Part shown: positions 10,339-18,184 of the stretch, in pieces
How the letters are laid out: every line of letters starts with the position of its first letter
How positions within the stretch are numbered: the first letter of the stretch is position 1
DNA from: Streptomyces sp. WZ-12
Lineage (GTDB): Bacteria; Actinomycetota; Actinomycetes; Streptomycetales; Streptomycetaceae
DNA: 64,000 nucleotides
Reading direction: 5' to 3'
Assembly: GCF_028898845.1 (NCBI RefSeq)
Contig: NZ_CP118574.1
Coordinates: forward strand, 5,615,001-5,679,000
Translations under genes and position numbers: made by a program
Notes under the pieces: generated by a model
What the model was told of the DNA's origin: nothing
Databases searched by the model: none
What the model saw: only the letters and a program-made list of their open reading frames with translations

Positions 10339-11283
10339 GTGAGTCGACGCAATGCCACGGGGGGAACGGCCGCCACCAACGCCGCCGTGTTCGGGGAGGT
10401 GTTGCGGCACTACCGGGAGGCGGCGGGGCTCACCCAGCAGGAACTGGCGGGGAAGATCCCGTGCGACCGGTCGCAGGTGGCGCGTGTCGAGGCGGGCACC
10501 CGCGTCCCGCACGGCACCTTCGCCAAGAAGTGCGACGAACTCCTCGCCACGGGCGGGGTCTTGCTGAAGATGTGGGGGAAGATCGACTGGTATCCGGAGG
10601 TGGGGCATCCTGATTGGTTCCAGCGTCGGGCCGATATGGATGCGGTGGCGGTCGCCCTGCGCGAGTACCAGAACCAGGTCGTGCCTGGTCTGCTTCAAAC
10701 GGAGGACTACGCACGGGCGTTGTTCTCCCGCGTCGCCAGCGGTGAGGACGTGGAAGAGCGCGTACGAGCGCGACTGAGCCGACAGCAACGATTCCTGGCC
10801 GAGGATGGCCCGCTGTACGTTGCGGTCCTCGACGAAAGCTGCCTGCGCAACGTGGTGGGGAGTTCAGCCGTCATGCGTGACCAGTGCGCGCATCTGCTCG
10901 CCGTGGGGCGGCGGCCCAATATCCGCGTACAGGTCGCCCCGGCCCATCTCGCCGAACTTGTCCGCCCCGACACGTCGATGTCGCTGATCAAGCTGCCCGA
11001 CGGGCGCGAGTGGGTCTACTCGGAATCGCTGAACAGCGGCCATTTCAACGACGATCCGGCCGTCTACGCGCGCCACAGTCAGACCTATGATGTGCTCAGG
11101 GCGGACGCCCTGTCTGCTCGGGAGTCTGCTTCGCTGATCAGCGAAGCATTGGAAGGGTACGGGCATCATGGACAGGAACGGCCTCAGCACGGCGACGTGG
11201 ATCAAGAGCAGCTACAGCGGCGCCAACGGCGGCAACTGCATCGAGGTGGCCCCCGGTTTCCCCGGCGTCGTCCCCGTTCGTGA
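10339..11283 (+). CDS. XRE-family helix-turn-helix regulator with DUF5753 domain
   Basis: A 314-residue protein of the WhiJ-like regulator family. The helix-turn-helix is at about residues 18-60 (GLTQQELAGKIPCDRSQVARVE) and a DUF5753 domain covers about 95-275. The GTG start has GAAGGGGGAA upstream. Family members usually end soon after the LISEALE helix; here the frame continues about 35 Arg/Gln-rich residues into the next gene, overlapping it by 116 nt in another frame. The original stop may have been lost. Such regulators act with the small DUF397 protein encoded downstream. Confidence 0.9.
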   Translation: MSRRNATGGTAATNAAVFGEVLRHYREAAGLTQQELAGKIPCDRSQVARVEAGTRVPHGTFAKKCDELLATGGVLLKMWGKIDWYPEVGHPDWFQRRADMDAVAVALREYQNQVVPGLLQTEDYARALFSRVASGEDVEERVRARLSRQQRFLAEDGPLYVAVLDESCLRNVVGSSAVMRDQCAHLLAVGRRPNIRVQVAPAHLAELVRPDTSMSLIKLPDGREWVYSESLNSGHFNDDPAVYARHSQTYDVLRADALSARESASLISEALEGYGHHGQERPQHGDVDQEQLQRRQRRQLHRGGPRFPRRRPRS

Positions 11284-11368
11284 TTCGAAGGACCCGAGCG
11301 GTCCCATGCTGATGGTTTCGGCGGGTGGCTGGTCGGCCTTCATCTCGGCGGTAAAGGCGGGAAGTTGA
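11168..11368 (+). CDS. DUF397 domain protein, first copy
   Basis: A 66-residue protein with the DUF397 core: WIKSSYSGANGGNCIEVA, then VPVRDSKDP, then a C-terminal WSAFISAVK helix. It belongs to the small partners of WhiJ-like XRE regulators, proposed to modulate the regulator, possibly as an antagonist. Its first 116 nt overlap the 3' end of the XRE gene in another frame. GGAAGGG lies about 10 nt before the ATG. Confidence 0.9.
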   Translation: MDRNGLSTATWIKSSYSGANGGNCIEVAPGFPGVVPVRDSKDPSGPMLMVSAGGWSAFISAVKAGS

Positions 11369-11422
11369 CCGCCTGAGAGTCGGTAAGCGGCTGCGGCACC
11401 CCAGAGGGAAGGGCATCGCGCC

Positions 11423-11632
11423 ATGGACGCGCACGAGTTGAACTCCACGACCTGGATCAAGAGCAGCTACAGCGACGACAACGGCGGCAACTGCGTCGAG
11501 GCGGCCCCCGGCTCCCCCGGAGTCGTCCCCGTTCGTGACAGCAAGGTCCCGCAGGGGCCGGAGTTGCGTTTCCCGGCGCTCGGTTGGGCCTCGTTCGTCG
11601 CCGCGGTCAAGGGCGGCGCGTTCACCGGCTGA
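11423..11632 (+). CDS. DUF397 domain protein, second copy
   Basis: A 69-residue paralogue of the preceding gene (WIKSSYSDDNGGNCVEAA, VPVRDSKVP, WASFVAAVKGG). The two copies align along nearly their whole length, so this is a tandem duplication 54 nt apart that has diverged mostly at the ends. The stop codon lies within the left arm of a strong terminator. Confidence 0.9.
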   Translation: MDAHELNSTTWIKSSYSDDNGGNCVEAAPGSPGVVPVRDSKVPQGPELRFPALGWASFVAAVKGGAFTG

Positions 11633-11663
11633 GGGGGACGGCGGGTCACCCGCCGTCCCCCTC
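11631..11663. terminator. bidirectional terminator after DUF397 pair
   Basis: A perfect 15-bp G/C-rich stem (11631-11645 with 11649-11663) and a 3-nt loop TCA, starting inside the stop codon of the second DUF397 gene. It separates that gene from the convergent secreted-protein gene. There is no T-run, as is usual in Streptomyces. Confidence 0.8.
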
Positions 11664-11683
11664 GCTACGCCGAGACCGTCAGG

Positions 11684-12097
11684 TCATCCCTGAAGCGACC
11701 CCGGTGACTGGGGTGACTGGGGTGACTGGGGGAACTCGCCGGGATAGCCCGGGCGTTCGATGCCGTGACATTGGCGGCCGTCGACCCGGTCCGGCAGTTG
11801 GGCGAAGCCGGAGGACGGGCGGGACGCCTCGCAGACCACCGCCTCGCGTGGGCTCTCGATGACGAAGGGTCCGTAGATGGGGCCCTCGTGCGGGGCGCTG
11901 TTGAACGCCTCGCAATGGTGGCCCACGGCGTGGGGCAGGTCGTGGGTCTCCAGTAGCACGCACCGGTAGAGGGGCACCGGTTCCTGCTGCGGCTGTGCGG
12001 CGCTCGCGGTCGCCGGCACCGCGCCGGCCAGCGCGAGCACTCCCGCGACGGCCGCCGTCAGCCGGCCCGCCGTCGTCCAGACCCGTCGTGCCTTCAT
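11684..12097 (-). CDS. secreted protein of unknown function with Cys pairs and PQS-repeat tail
   Basis: A 137-residue protein starting at ATG 12097 behind a strong AGGAGG. It has a Sec signal peptide (MKARRVWTTAGRL, a hydrophobic core, ASA-type cleavage near residue 34). The mature part has four Cys (YRCVLLE, HHCEAFN, VVCEAS, RQCHGI), enough for two disulfides. The C-terminus has QSP repeats encoded by a 9-bp tandem repeat. It resembles small actinobacterial exported proteins but I cannot assign a function. Confidence 0.75.
   Translation of the reverse strand: MKARRVWTTAGRLTAAVAGVLALAGAVPATASAAQPQQEPVPLYRCVLLETHDLPHAVGHHCEAFNSAPHEGPIYGPFVIESPREAVVCEASRPSSGFAQLPDRVDGRQCHGIERPGYPGEFPQSPQSPQSPGSLQG
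11702..11730. repeat. 9-bp tandem repeat (GTGACTGGG) in coding sequence
   Basis: About three units of GTGACTGGG encode the QSP repeats near the C-terminus of the secreted protein on the minus strand. Unit number could vary between strains without changing frame, because the period is a multiple of three. Confidence 0.8.
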
Positions 12098-12227
12098 GCC
12101 AAGTCCTCCTGGTGTGGTGGTGTGGTGGAACGTGGAACACGGGACGTACCGGAACGCCACGAGGGGCGCGCTCTTCGCGCCGGGGCTCGTCCGCCGGGGT
12201 CGCGCGGCGCGGGCAAGTGCCCGTCGT

Positions 12228-12242
12228 CGCAACGGCGTTGCG
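12228..12242. promoter_or_regulatory. palindrome identical to the core of the ROK-gene operator at 57315
   Basis: The 15-mer CGCAACGGCGTTGCG is a perfect 6-bp inverted repeat around GGC. Exactly the same 15-mer forms the core of the operator-like palindrome between the divergent genes at 57302 and 57360. It lies 131 nt before the secreted-protein start at 12097 and may bind the same regulator. Confidence 0.4.
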
Positions 12243-12532
12243 TTCCGGGGCGCGCCCGCATCCGGTGAGCCGGGGCGGGCGCGGCCGTAGATGAGTGCAC
12301 CCAACCGCGCCCCCGACCCGCCAGTGGCTCCCGTCGTCGTCACCCGTTGGCGTGGCTACGCCACCCGCGGTGGTGAAAGTGCGGCGCGGGCCCGCGCACG
12401 CCCCCGATGCGCGCTCCGGCGACCGCCGTTGGGGGCGTCGGCGTGCGGTCACGCGGTCGCCGCCCGGGCGGTTTTCGGAACCCCGCGGACGGCTCGGGGA
12501 AGGCCGTGCACACCCGTCCCGCCCGGGCCGCC

Positions 12533-12538
12533 TAGGCT
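12533..12538 (+). promoter_or_regulatory. candidate -10 box (TAGGCT), leaderless
   Basis: TAGGCT ends 6 nt before the ATG at 12545, with no Shine-Dalgarno between, which suggests a leaderless transcript. Confidence 0.4.
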
Positions 12539-12544
12539 TCTGCC

Positions 12545-12835
12545 ATGGACACCACACTCTCCGCCCTGGCCGTCTTGGTGCTGGCCGTCGCCGTGCTCGC
12601 GACCTCCTTCGACCGCCGTACCAAGCCCTTGGAGCGGCGGTTGGCGCGGCTGGAGCAGAAGGTGGATCTGCTGATGGCGCACCTGGAGGTGGCGGAGCCG
12701 GCGGAGCCGCGCATGGCCGAAGTGGACGCGTTGCTCGCCGAGGGGAAGACGATCCACGCGATCAAGGTGTACCGGGAGGCGACCGGCGCGGGGCTGGCGG
12801 AGGCCAAGGAAGCGGTCGAGCGCCGGATGCGGTGA
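12545..12835 (+). CDS. membrane-anchored protein with ribosomal L7/L12-like C-terminal domain
   Basis: A 96-residue protein with one N-terminal membrane helix (about residues 5-22), a coiled-coil stretch (ERRLARLEQKVDLLMAHLEV) and a C-terminal segment like the L7/L12 CTD (LLAEGKTIHAIKVYREATGAGLAEAKEAVE). It is not the ribosomal protein itself, which is about 125 residues and lacks a membrane anchor. The role is unknown; the fold probably mediates protein contacts at the membrane. Confidence 0.82.
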   Translation: MDTTLSALAVLVLAVAVLATSFDRRTKPLERRLARLEQKVDLLMAHLEVAEPAEPRMAEVDALLAEGKTIHAIKVYREATGAGLAEAKEAVERRMR

Positions 12836-12914
12836 GGCCGCGACGGGCCGACGATGGCCGGGAGGGCCCGGGACGTGGCCCGGCCCATCCATGCGCAGCA
12901 GGGAGCGAGCGCCG

Positions 12915-14399
12915 ATGTCAGCGAACGGAACGACCCGAGCGGATGCGAAAGCCTCAAGCGACGGGTACGAGGACCTCTACGACGTCATCGTGTTGGGCGG
13001 CGGGCCGACCGGCGAGAACCTCGCCGACCGGGTGCACGCCGCCGGTCTGAGCGCGGTGCTGGTGGAGCACGAACTCGTGGGCGGGGAGTGCTCGTACTGG
13101 GCGTGCATGCCCAGTAAGGCGCTGCTGCGGCCGGTGGTGGCGCGGTCCGAGGCGCGCCGGGTGCCGGGGGTGCCGGAGGCGGTCGACGGGCCGCTGGACG
13201 CGCCGGCCGTGCTCGCCCACCGTGACGCGTTCGCCTCGTACTGGAAGGACGACGGGCAGGTCCGCTGGCTGGACGGGGCCGGCATCGACCTGGTGCGCGG
13301 CCGGGGACGGCTCGCCGGGCCGCGCAAGGTGGTCGTCGACGGCGGGCGGACGCTGCACGCGCGGCACGCGGTCGCGGTGTGCACCGGCAGCCGCCCGGTG
13401 CTGCCGGACGTGCCCGGGTTGGTCGAGGCGAAGCCGTGGACGAGCCGCGACGCCACCAGCTCCGGGAGCGTGCCGGGGCGGCTGGTGATCGTCGGTGGTG
13501 GCGTGGTGGGCGTCGAAATGGCCACCGCCTGGCGGGCGTTGGGGGCCTCGGTGACGCTCCTGGTGCGCGGGGACGGGCTGTTGCCCCGTATGGAACCGTT
13601 CGCGGGCCACCTGGTCGCGGAGGCGCTCGCCGAGGCGGGGGTGTTCCTGCGGACCGGGGTGGAGGTGCGCGAGGTGCGCCGGGAGGCGCCGGGCGGGCCG
13701 GTCACCGTGCTGCTGGACGGCGCGGGGGGCGGGGAGATCGTCGCCGACGAGTTGTTGATCGCCACGGGGCGGGCGCCGCGTACGGAGGACCTGGGGTTGG
13801 AGACCGTCGGCCTGACGCCGGGCGGTTGGCTGGAGGTGGACGACACCCTGCGGGTGACCGGCGTGCCCGGCGGCTGGCTCTACGGCGCCGGCGACGTCAA
13901 CCACCGTGCCCTCCTCACCCATCAGGGCAAGTACCAGGCCCGGATCGCCGGCGCCGCGATCGCCGCCCGGGCCCGCGGGGTCCCGCTGCTGGAGACCGAC
14001 CGCTGGGGCGCGCACACCGCCAGCGCGGACCGGCACGCCGTCCCGCAGGTCGTCTTCACCGACCCCGAGGCCGCCTCGGTGGGCCTGACCGCGGCGGAGG
14101 CGGAGCGCGCCGGCCACCGGGTCCGGGTCGTCGACCACGACCTGGGCGCGGTGGCCGGGGCGTCCCTGTACGCCGACGGCTACCGCGGCCGGGCCCGGAT
14201 GGTCGTCGACCTGGACCGGGAGGTGCTGCTGGGCGCCACCTTCGTCGGTCCCGGGGTCGGTGAACTGCTGCACGCGGCGACCGTCGCGGTCGCCGGTGAG
14301 GTGCCCGTGGAACGCCTCTGGCACGCGGTTCCCGCCTACCCGACGATCAGCGAGGTGTGGCTGCGGCTGCTGGAGGCGTACCGCGACGAGGGGGCGTAA
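12915..14399 (+). CDS. FAD/NAD(P)-dependent disulfide-reductase family oxidoreductase
   Basis: A 494-residue flavoprotein of the pyridine nucleotide-disulfide oxidoreductase family. Visible are the FAD motif VIVLGGGPTGENLADR, the redox pair Cys-X4-Cys in GGECSYWACMPSK, the NAD(P) motif VIVGGGVVGVEMA and the C-terminal dimerisation domain. The usual catalytic His of lipoamide dehydrogenases (HPT) is Tyr here (AYPTISE), so classical dithiol chemistry is doubtful; a quinone or other acceptor is possible. The start at 12915 follows AGGGAG; an upstream ATG at 12891 is less well placed. Confidence 0.88.
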   Translation: MSANGTTRADAKASSDGYEDLYDVIVLGGGPTGENLADRVHAAGLSAVLVEHELVGGECSYWACMPSKALLRPVVARSEARRVPGVPEAVDGPLDAPAVLAHRDAFASYWKDDGQVRWLDGAGIDLVRGRGRLAGPRKVVVDGGRTLHARHAVAVCTGSRPVLPDVPGLVEAKPWTSRDATSSGSVPGRLVIVGGGVVGVEMATAWRALGASVTLLVRGDGLLPRMEPFAGHLVAEALAEAGVFLRTGVEVREVRREAPGGPVTVLLDGAGGGEIVADELLIATGRAPRTEDLGLETVGLTPGGWLEVDDTLRVTGVPGGWLYGAGDVNHRALLTHQGKYQARIAGAAIAARARGVPLLETDRWGAHTASADRHAVPQVVFTDPEAASVGLTAAEAERAGHRVRVVDHDLGAVAGASLYADGYRGRARMVVDLDREVLLGATFVGPGVGELLHAATVAVAGEVPVERLWHAVPAYPTISEVWLRLLEAYRDEGA

Positions 14400-14447
14400 C
14401 TCCCCGGCGCGGCGGGCGCTCGGTGGGAAGGGACGGGGGGCCACCGC

Positions 14448-14924
14448 TCACGCCCCCGGTTCGGGTGATTCGTCCGACGGCCAGGCGCCGCCCGGACCGG
14501 CGTCGTCCCGGGACGTCAGGGCGAGCAGCGCGTTCAGCCCTTTGTCGATGCCTAGGTGGGTGCTCTCCGTGCCCGGCGGGACGATCCGCAGGGTGCGCTC
14601 CAACCAGGCCGACACCGCGGCGGCCGGCGCCTCCAACAGGGCGTCCCCGTCGGGCGAGGTGAGCGCCATGCAGACCAGGCTGCGACCGTTCAGCTTCGTC
14701 GGCCAGACCCGGACGTCGCCCTCGCCGGACGGTCGGAAGACGCCCTCGACGAGCAACTCCCGGGCGAACGTCCAGTGGACGGGGCAGTCCGACCCGACGT
14801 GGAAGGCGATGTGGACGGCATAGGGGTCATCGGTCCGGTACGTCAGTCGCGCCGGGACCGGGATGGAGCGCTCCGGCGACAGCACCAGGCCCAGTTCCAA
14901 CTCTCGTTCCACCACTGTGTTCAT
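14448..14924 (-). CDS. ssgG: SsgA-like sporulation/cell-division protein (probably SsgG)
   Basis: A 158-residue SALP. The family pattern is clear: IPVPARLTYRTDDPYAVHIAF, WTFARELL, GEGDVRVWP and ALLEAPAAAVSAWLERT. SALPs steer septum placement, peptidoglycan remodelling and spore separation in aerial hyphae; SsgB recruits FtsZ and SsgG influences septum siting. The SsgG assignment rests on remembered gene order (near hppD, RDD proteins, an M6 protease and pncA/pncB) rather than a distinctive residue; SsgB-like is the main alternative. The start is ATG 14924. Confidence 0.85.
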   Translation of the reverse strand: MNTVVERELELGLVLSPERSIPVPARLTYRTDDPYAVHIAFHVGSDCPVHWTFARELLVEGVFRPSGEGDVRVWPTKLNGRSLVCMALTSPDGDALLEAPAAAVSAWLERTLRIVPPGTESTHLGIDKGLNALLALTSRDDAGPGGAWPSDESPEPGA

Positions 14925-15177
14925 TGCTTTCCGCCTCTCTCCGAACTTCCTCGCGCGGGTCCGTGTGCGGGCCCGCGCAAGGAGAGAGCGGCCGGCGGCC
15001 GGACTCTTACACGACTTCGGAGAAATTTTTTTCCGCGCCCATCTCCCGCTTCCGCGGCGGCTGTCGGGGCAGGGGAGGAACACGGTTACGACGCGGGGCC
15101 CGATGGATATGGGCGCCGCGTTGCGGCAGACTGCCCCCGACATTCACCAAGCCGAGAACAGATACGGGACTTCGGAC

Positions 15178-16602
15178 ATGAGCTCCCCCACCGCAGGATC
15201 CGCCGGCGGCAACCCCACGCCAGGCTTCTACCCGGACCCGTCCATCCCCGGCTACATCCGCTACTGGAACGGCGCCGCGTGGGTCCCGGGCACCAGCCGT
15301 CCGGCCCCTGCCGAGGGCGAGCCGATGCCGGCGCCGCCGCCCGGCGTGGCCCCGGTGACGCCCGCGCCGGCCGCCGTCGAGGAGACCGGCCCGGTCTTCC
15401 TGGACGACGCGGCGGCGACCGGTCCCGGTGCCGCGACGCCGCCCGGGGCCGCCGGCACCGGCCAGGACGGGGCGCCCTCTTGGCACGCCGACGCCTCCCG
15501 GCAGGCCGGCTTCGGCGAGGACGGCCGAATCTCCTGGGGCCCGGCCGGGCAGGCCCCCGCGGGCGCCCAGGCCGGCGGTCCCGGGGCCGGGCTCCCGCCG
15601 CAGCGCGCCGCGGAGCCCGAGGAGGCCGCGGGCGCCGGCGCGGCCGCGCTCCCGGCGGACGTCCCGGCCGACGGGACGGTCGCGTTCCGCACCGGCGCCC
15701 CGGCGGCCGGCCGCGGCTCCGGCGACCAGGGGACCACCGCGTTCCGCGCCGTCCGGCCCGGCCAGGCACCCGCCGCTGACCAGGGCACCACCGCCTTCCG
15801 CGCGGTCCGCCCGGAGGCCGCCGAGGGCCCCCGGCCCGCCGCCAAGAACGAGACGATGGCCTTCCGGCTCCCGTCGGTGGGCAAGCAGCCCCAGGCCGGC
15901 GGCGCACCGCAATCCCTGCCGTCCACCGGGGCGCCGGCCCCGCAGGGCCCCCAGGCACCCCGTCCGCCGGCCGCCCAGCAGCCCCCGGCCACCCCGGCGC
16001 CCGCGCCCGGCCCGCCGCCGCAGGGCGGCCCCGCCGGCGACGACGGCGTCATCCCCTGGAAGCCGCCGACCGCCGACGTCTTCTTCGCCGCCGCGCAGGC
16101 CGCGCAGGGCCATCCGGCCGCGCTGGGGCGGCGGTTGGCGGCCCGGCTGATCGACACCCTGGTGCTGGCCGTGGTCGCCCTCGCGGTGGCGCAGCCGCTG
16201 TGGTCCACGGTCACCGACCACCTCGACGCCAAGGTCGAGGCGGCCAGGCAGTCCGGCCATCAAGTGACGGTCTATCTGGTCGACGGCACCACCGCCCCCG
16301 TCTTCCTGACGATCCTGGCCGTCGTCCTGATCGGCGGCGGCCTCTACGAGGTGCTGCCGACCCTCAAGTGGGGCCGCACGCTCGGCAAGAAGCTGTGCGG
16401 CGTGCGGGTGTTGGACATCGAGAGCCACGACACCCCGGAGCCGATGCAGGCCGTCAAGCGCTGGCTGGTCTACGGCGTGCTCGGCGTCGCGGTGGTCGGC
16501 GTCGTCAACGCCCTGTGGTGCCTGGTCGACAAGCCCTGGCGGCAGTGCTGGCACGACAAGGTGGCCCGCACCTTCGTCGCCGCCGACCGGGCGTCCGACT
16601 GA
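15178..16602 (+). CDS. RDD family membrane protein with N-terminal DUF2510
   Basis: A 474-residue protein. A DUF2510 module at about residues 15-38 (PGFYPDPSIPGYIRYWNGAA) is followed by about 270 Pro/Ala/Gly-rich disordered residues containing TVAFRTG/TTAFRAVRP repeats. The C-terminus (about 315-470) is an RDD domain with three membrane helices (RRLAARLIDTLVLA). The transport or sensing role is unproven. The ATG at 15178 was chosen because DUF2510 begins near it; an in-frame ATG at 15103 is also possible. No strong Shine-Dalgarno precedes either. Confidence 0.85.
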   Translation: MSSPTAGSAGGNPTPGFYPDPSIPGYIRYWNGAAWVPGTSRPAPAEGEPMPAPPPGVAPVTPAPAAVEETGPVFLDDAAATGPGAATPPGAAGTGQDGAPSWHADASRQAGFGEDGRISWGPAGQAPAGAQAGGPGAGLPPQRAAEPEEAAGAGAAALPADVPADGTVAFRTGAPAAGRGSGDQGTTAFRAVRPGQAPAADQGTTAFRAVRPEAAEGPRPAAKNETMAFRLPSVGKQPQAGGAPQSLPSTGAPAPQGPQAPRPPAAQQPPATPAPAPGPPPQGGPAGDDGVIPWKPPTADVFFAAAQAAQGHPAALGRRLAARLIDTLVLAVVALAVAQPLWSTVTDHLDAKVEAARQSGHQVTVYLVDGTTAPVFLTILAVVLIGGGLYEVLPTLKWGRTLGKKLCGVRVLDIESHDTPEPMQAVKRWLVYGVLGVAVVGVVNALWCLVDKPWRQCWHDKVARTFVAADRASD

Positions 16603-16706
16603 CCGTCACCCCCGCGTTCCCGGGCCGTCACCCGCCCTGACGGCCCGGGTACCCCGATCGGACGCCGGCGGATGCGACGCCCGGCCGCAGGCGGTCGACT
16701 CGGGCC

Positions 16707-17432
16707 ATGAGCACCGACCAGCCCCGCCCCGGCCCCGGCGAACCGCCGGAGAACGACCCGTTCCAGAAGCAGCCGCCCGAGCCCGGCGCGGGCGGAGCCC
16801 CGCACGACGCCGGCCCGGGCGAGGGCGCCGGCACCCCGCCACCGGGCGGCCCCCCACCCCCCGGAGGCCCGCCGCCCCCGGGAGCAGGACCGCCACCGTC
16901 CTACGGGGGCGGCCCCTACGGCGGCCCCTCGGCGGGCGGCCCCTACGGCGCGGGGGAGTACGGGGCCGACCCCCTGGCGGGGATGCCGCCGTTGGCCCAC
17001 CGCGGCAAGCGCCTCCTGGCCCGGATCATCGACGCGATCCTCATCGGCGTCCCGGTCACCCTGATCATGAACGCGATCGTCGGCTGGGTGGACTACTTCA
17101 GCACCAGCAACGTGGAGACCAGCAAGCAGGCGACGGTGTCCGGCGTGACGATGCTGGTCTACCTGATCTACGAGGGGCTGATGCTGACCGCCCGCGGCCA
17201 GACGGTCGGCAAGATGGCGATGCGGATCCGCGTCGCGATGCTCGCCGACGGCGCCATCCCGACGCCGGTGGCCGGGTGGACCCGGGCCGCGGTCTACACC
17301 CTGCCGGAGATCATCCCCTGCTGCGGCTTCATCTTCTGGCTGATCAACGTGTTGTGGTGCACCTGGGACAAGCCGTACCAGCAGTGCCTGCACGACAAGG
17401 CGGCCCGGACCGTGGTGGTGGCCACGGACTGA
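16707..17432 (+). CDS. RDD family membrane protein
   Basis: A 241-residue protein. The first 90 residues are Pro/Gly-rich and disordered, with PPPGG and GGPYG repeats. The RDD domain starts at about residue 95 (AHRGKRLLARIIDAILIG) and has three membrane helices, including the conserved GQTVGKMAMRIRV segment. It lies 104 nt after the other RDD gene and shares its closing pattern (QQCLHDKAARTVV against RQCWHDKVARTFV), so the two are paralogues. Confidence 0.88.
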   Translation: MSTDQPRPGPGEPPENDPFQKQPPEPGAGGAPHDAGPGEGAGTPPPGGPPPPGGPPPPGAGPPPSYGGGPYGGPSAGGPYGAGEYGADPLAGMPPLAHRGKRLLARIIDAILIGVPVTLIMNAIVGWVDYFSTSNVETSKQATVSGVTMLVYLIYEGLMLTARGQTVGKMAMRIRVAMLADGAIPTPVAGWTRAAVYTLPEIIPCCGFIFWLINVLWCTWDKPYQQCLHDKAARTVVVATD

Positions 17433-17453
17433 GGGTGAGGGTCCGTCGGGGGC

Positions 17454-17759
17454 TCAGCGGGTGCGCCCGCCGACCCGGGCGCCGGTCCGCTGTCGCGGCA
17501 GCCGCCCGCCCGCGGTCGGCACGGCCCGCAGCGGGGCCCGGTCGCGGGCCGGGGCCTTGGCGCCGCCCCGGCGCACCACCCGCGACATCCCCGGCATCGG
17601 CACCGTCATCGCGACCAGCAGCCCCAGCCCGAGGCCGGCCAGTGCGATGACCGCGACCCCGATCCCGGTCTGCGTCTGCGAGAGCAGCAGCATCGCGAGG
17701 GTGGAGAGGAAGACGGTGGCCGAACCGTAGACGAGCTGGGTGGCGGTCGGACGAGGCAT
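17454..17759 (-). CDS. small membrane protein, hypothetical
   Basis: A 101-residue protein with two predicted membrane helices (about residues 8-26 and 30-50) and a basic, Arg-rich cytoplasmic tail. ATG 17759 was preferred because GAGGACGGA lies about 8 nt upstream; an ATG six codons earlier lacks this. It is convergent with the RDD gene. Family not recognised. Confidence 0.65.
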   Translation of the reverse strand: MPRPTATQLVYGSATVFLSTLAMLLLSQTQTGIGVAVIALAGLGLGLLVAMTVPMPGMSRVVRRGGAKAPARDRAPLRAVPTAGGRLPRQRTGARVGGRTR

Positions 17760-18184
17760 GGCGGATTCCGTCCTCAAAAAGGGGCGACAGAAGGGTAGTT
17801 GTGGGCGTCGGGCGAGCGACGGTGTGCCAACGGGCGAGCCTACGGTTCCTTGTGCCCGAGCGGAACGGCGGGTAAGCGTGGCCTAACCCACCGGCCCGGA
17901 GCACGGGGGCGCACGGGACGGTGGCGGAGCGGTGTGACGGAACGCCCGGCGCGGCGTCCGGCCTGTTGGCGGCGGGGGCGCATGCCCGTCGGGCATATCC
18001 CTCTGGAGTGGCCGGCCGTCCGGCGCATCATCCGGAATCTGTGCATCCGCTGTCCGTTAACTGTGAAAAGCGAGCCGGATAACGTACTTGGGCGCTCGCA
18101 CACACGTCAAGATCTGTCTTTTCCCCGATGCATCCGGTCAAATGCCCTCCATAGTTGACCAGTTGATGGGGAGGGCTTTACCAC
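17760..18184. other. 425-nt intergenic region with protease promoter
   Basis: No coding sequence is supported. It holds a candidate promoter at 18057-18085 and an unusually AT-rich last 150 nt before the protease start. Confidence 0.5.
18057..18085 (+). promoter_or_regulatory. candidate promoter TTAACT-17-TAACGT for the secreted protease
   Basis: TTAACT (18057-18062) and TAACGT (18080-18085) are separated by 17 nt, about 100 nt before the protease start. It fits a sigma-70-type consensus loosely. Confidence 0.35.

Larger units (their letters stand above)
12098..12544. other. 447-nt divergent intergenic region
   Basis: No gene is supported here. It contains the 15-bp palindrome at 12228-12242, a small inverted repeat (TGGCGT/ACGCCA at 12348-12363) and a candidate -10 for the rightward gene at 12533. 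Confidence 0.6.
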
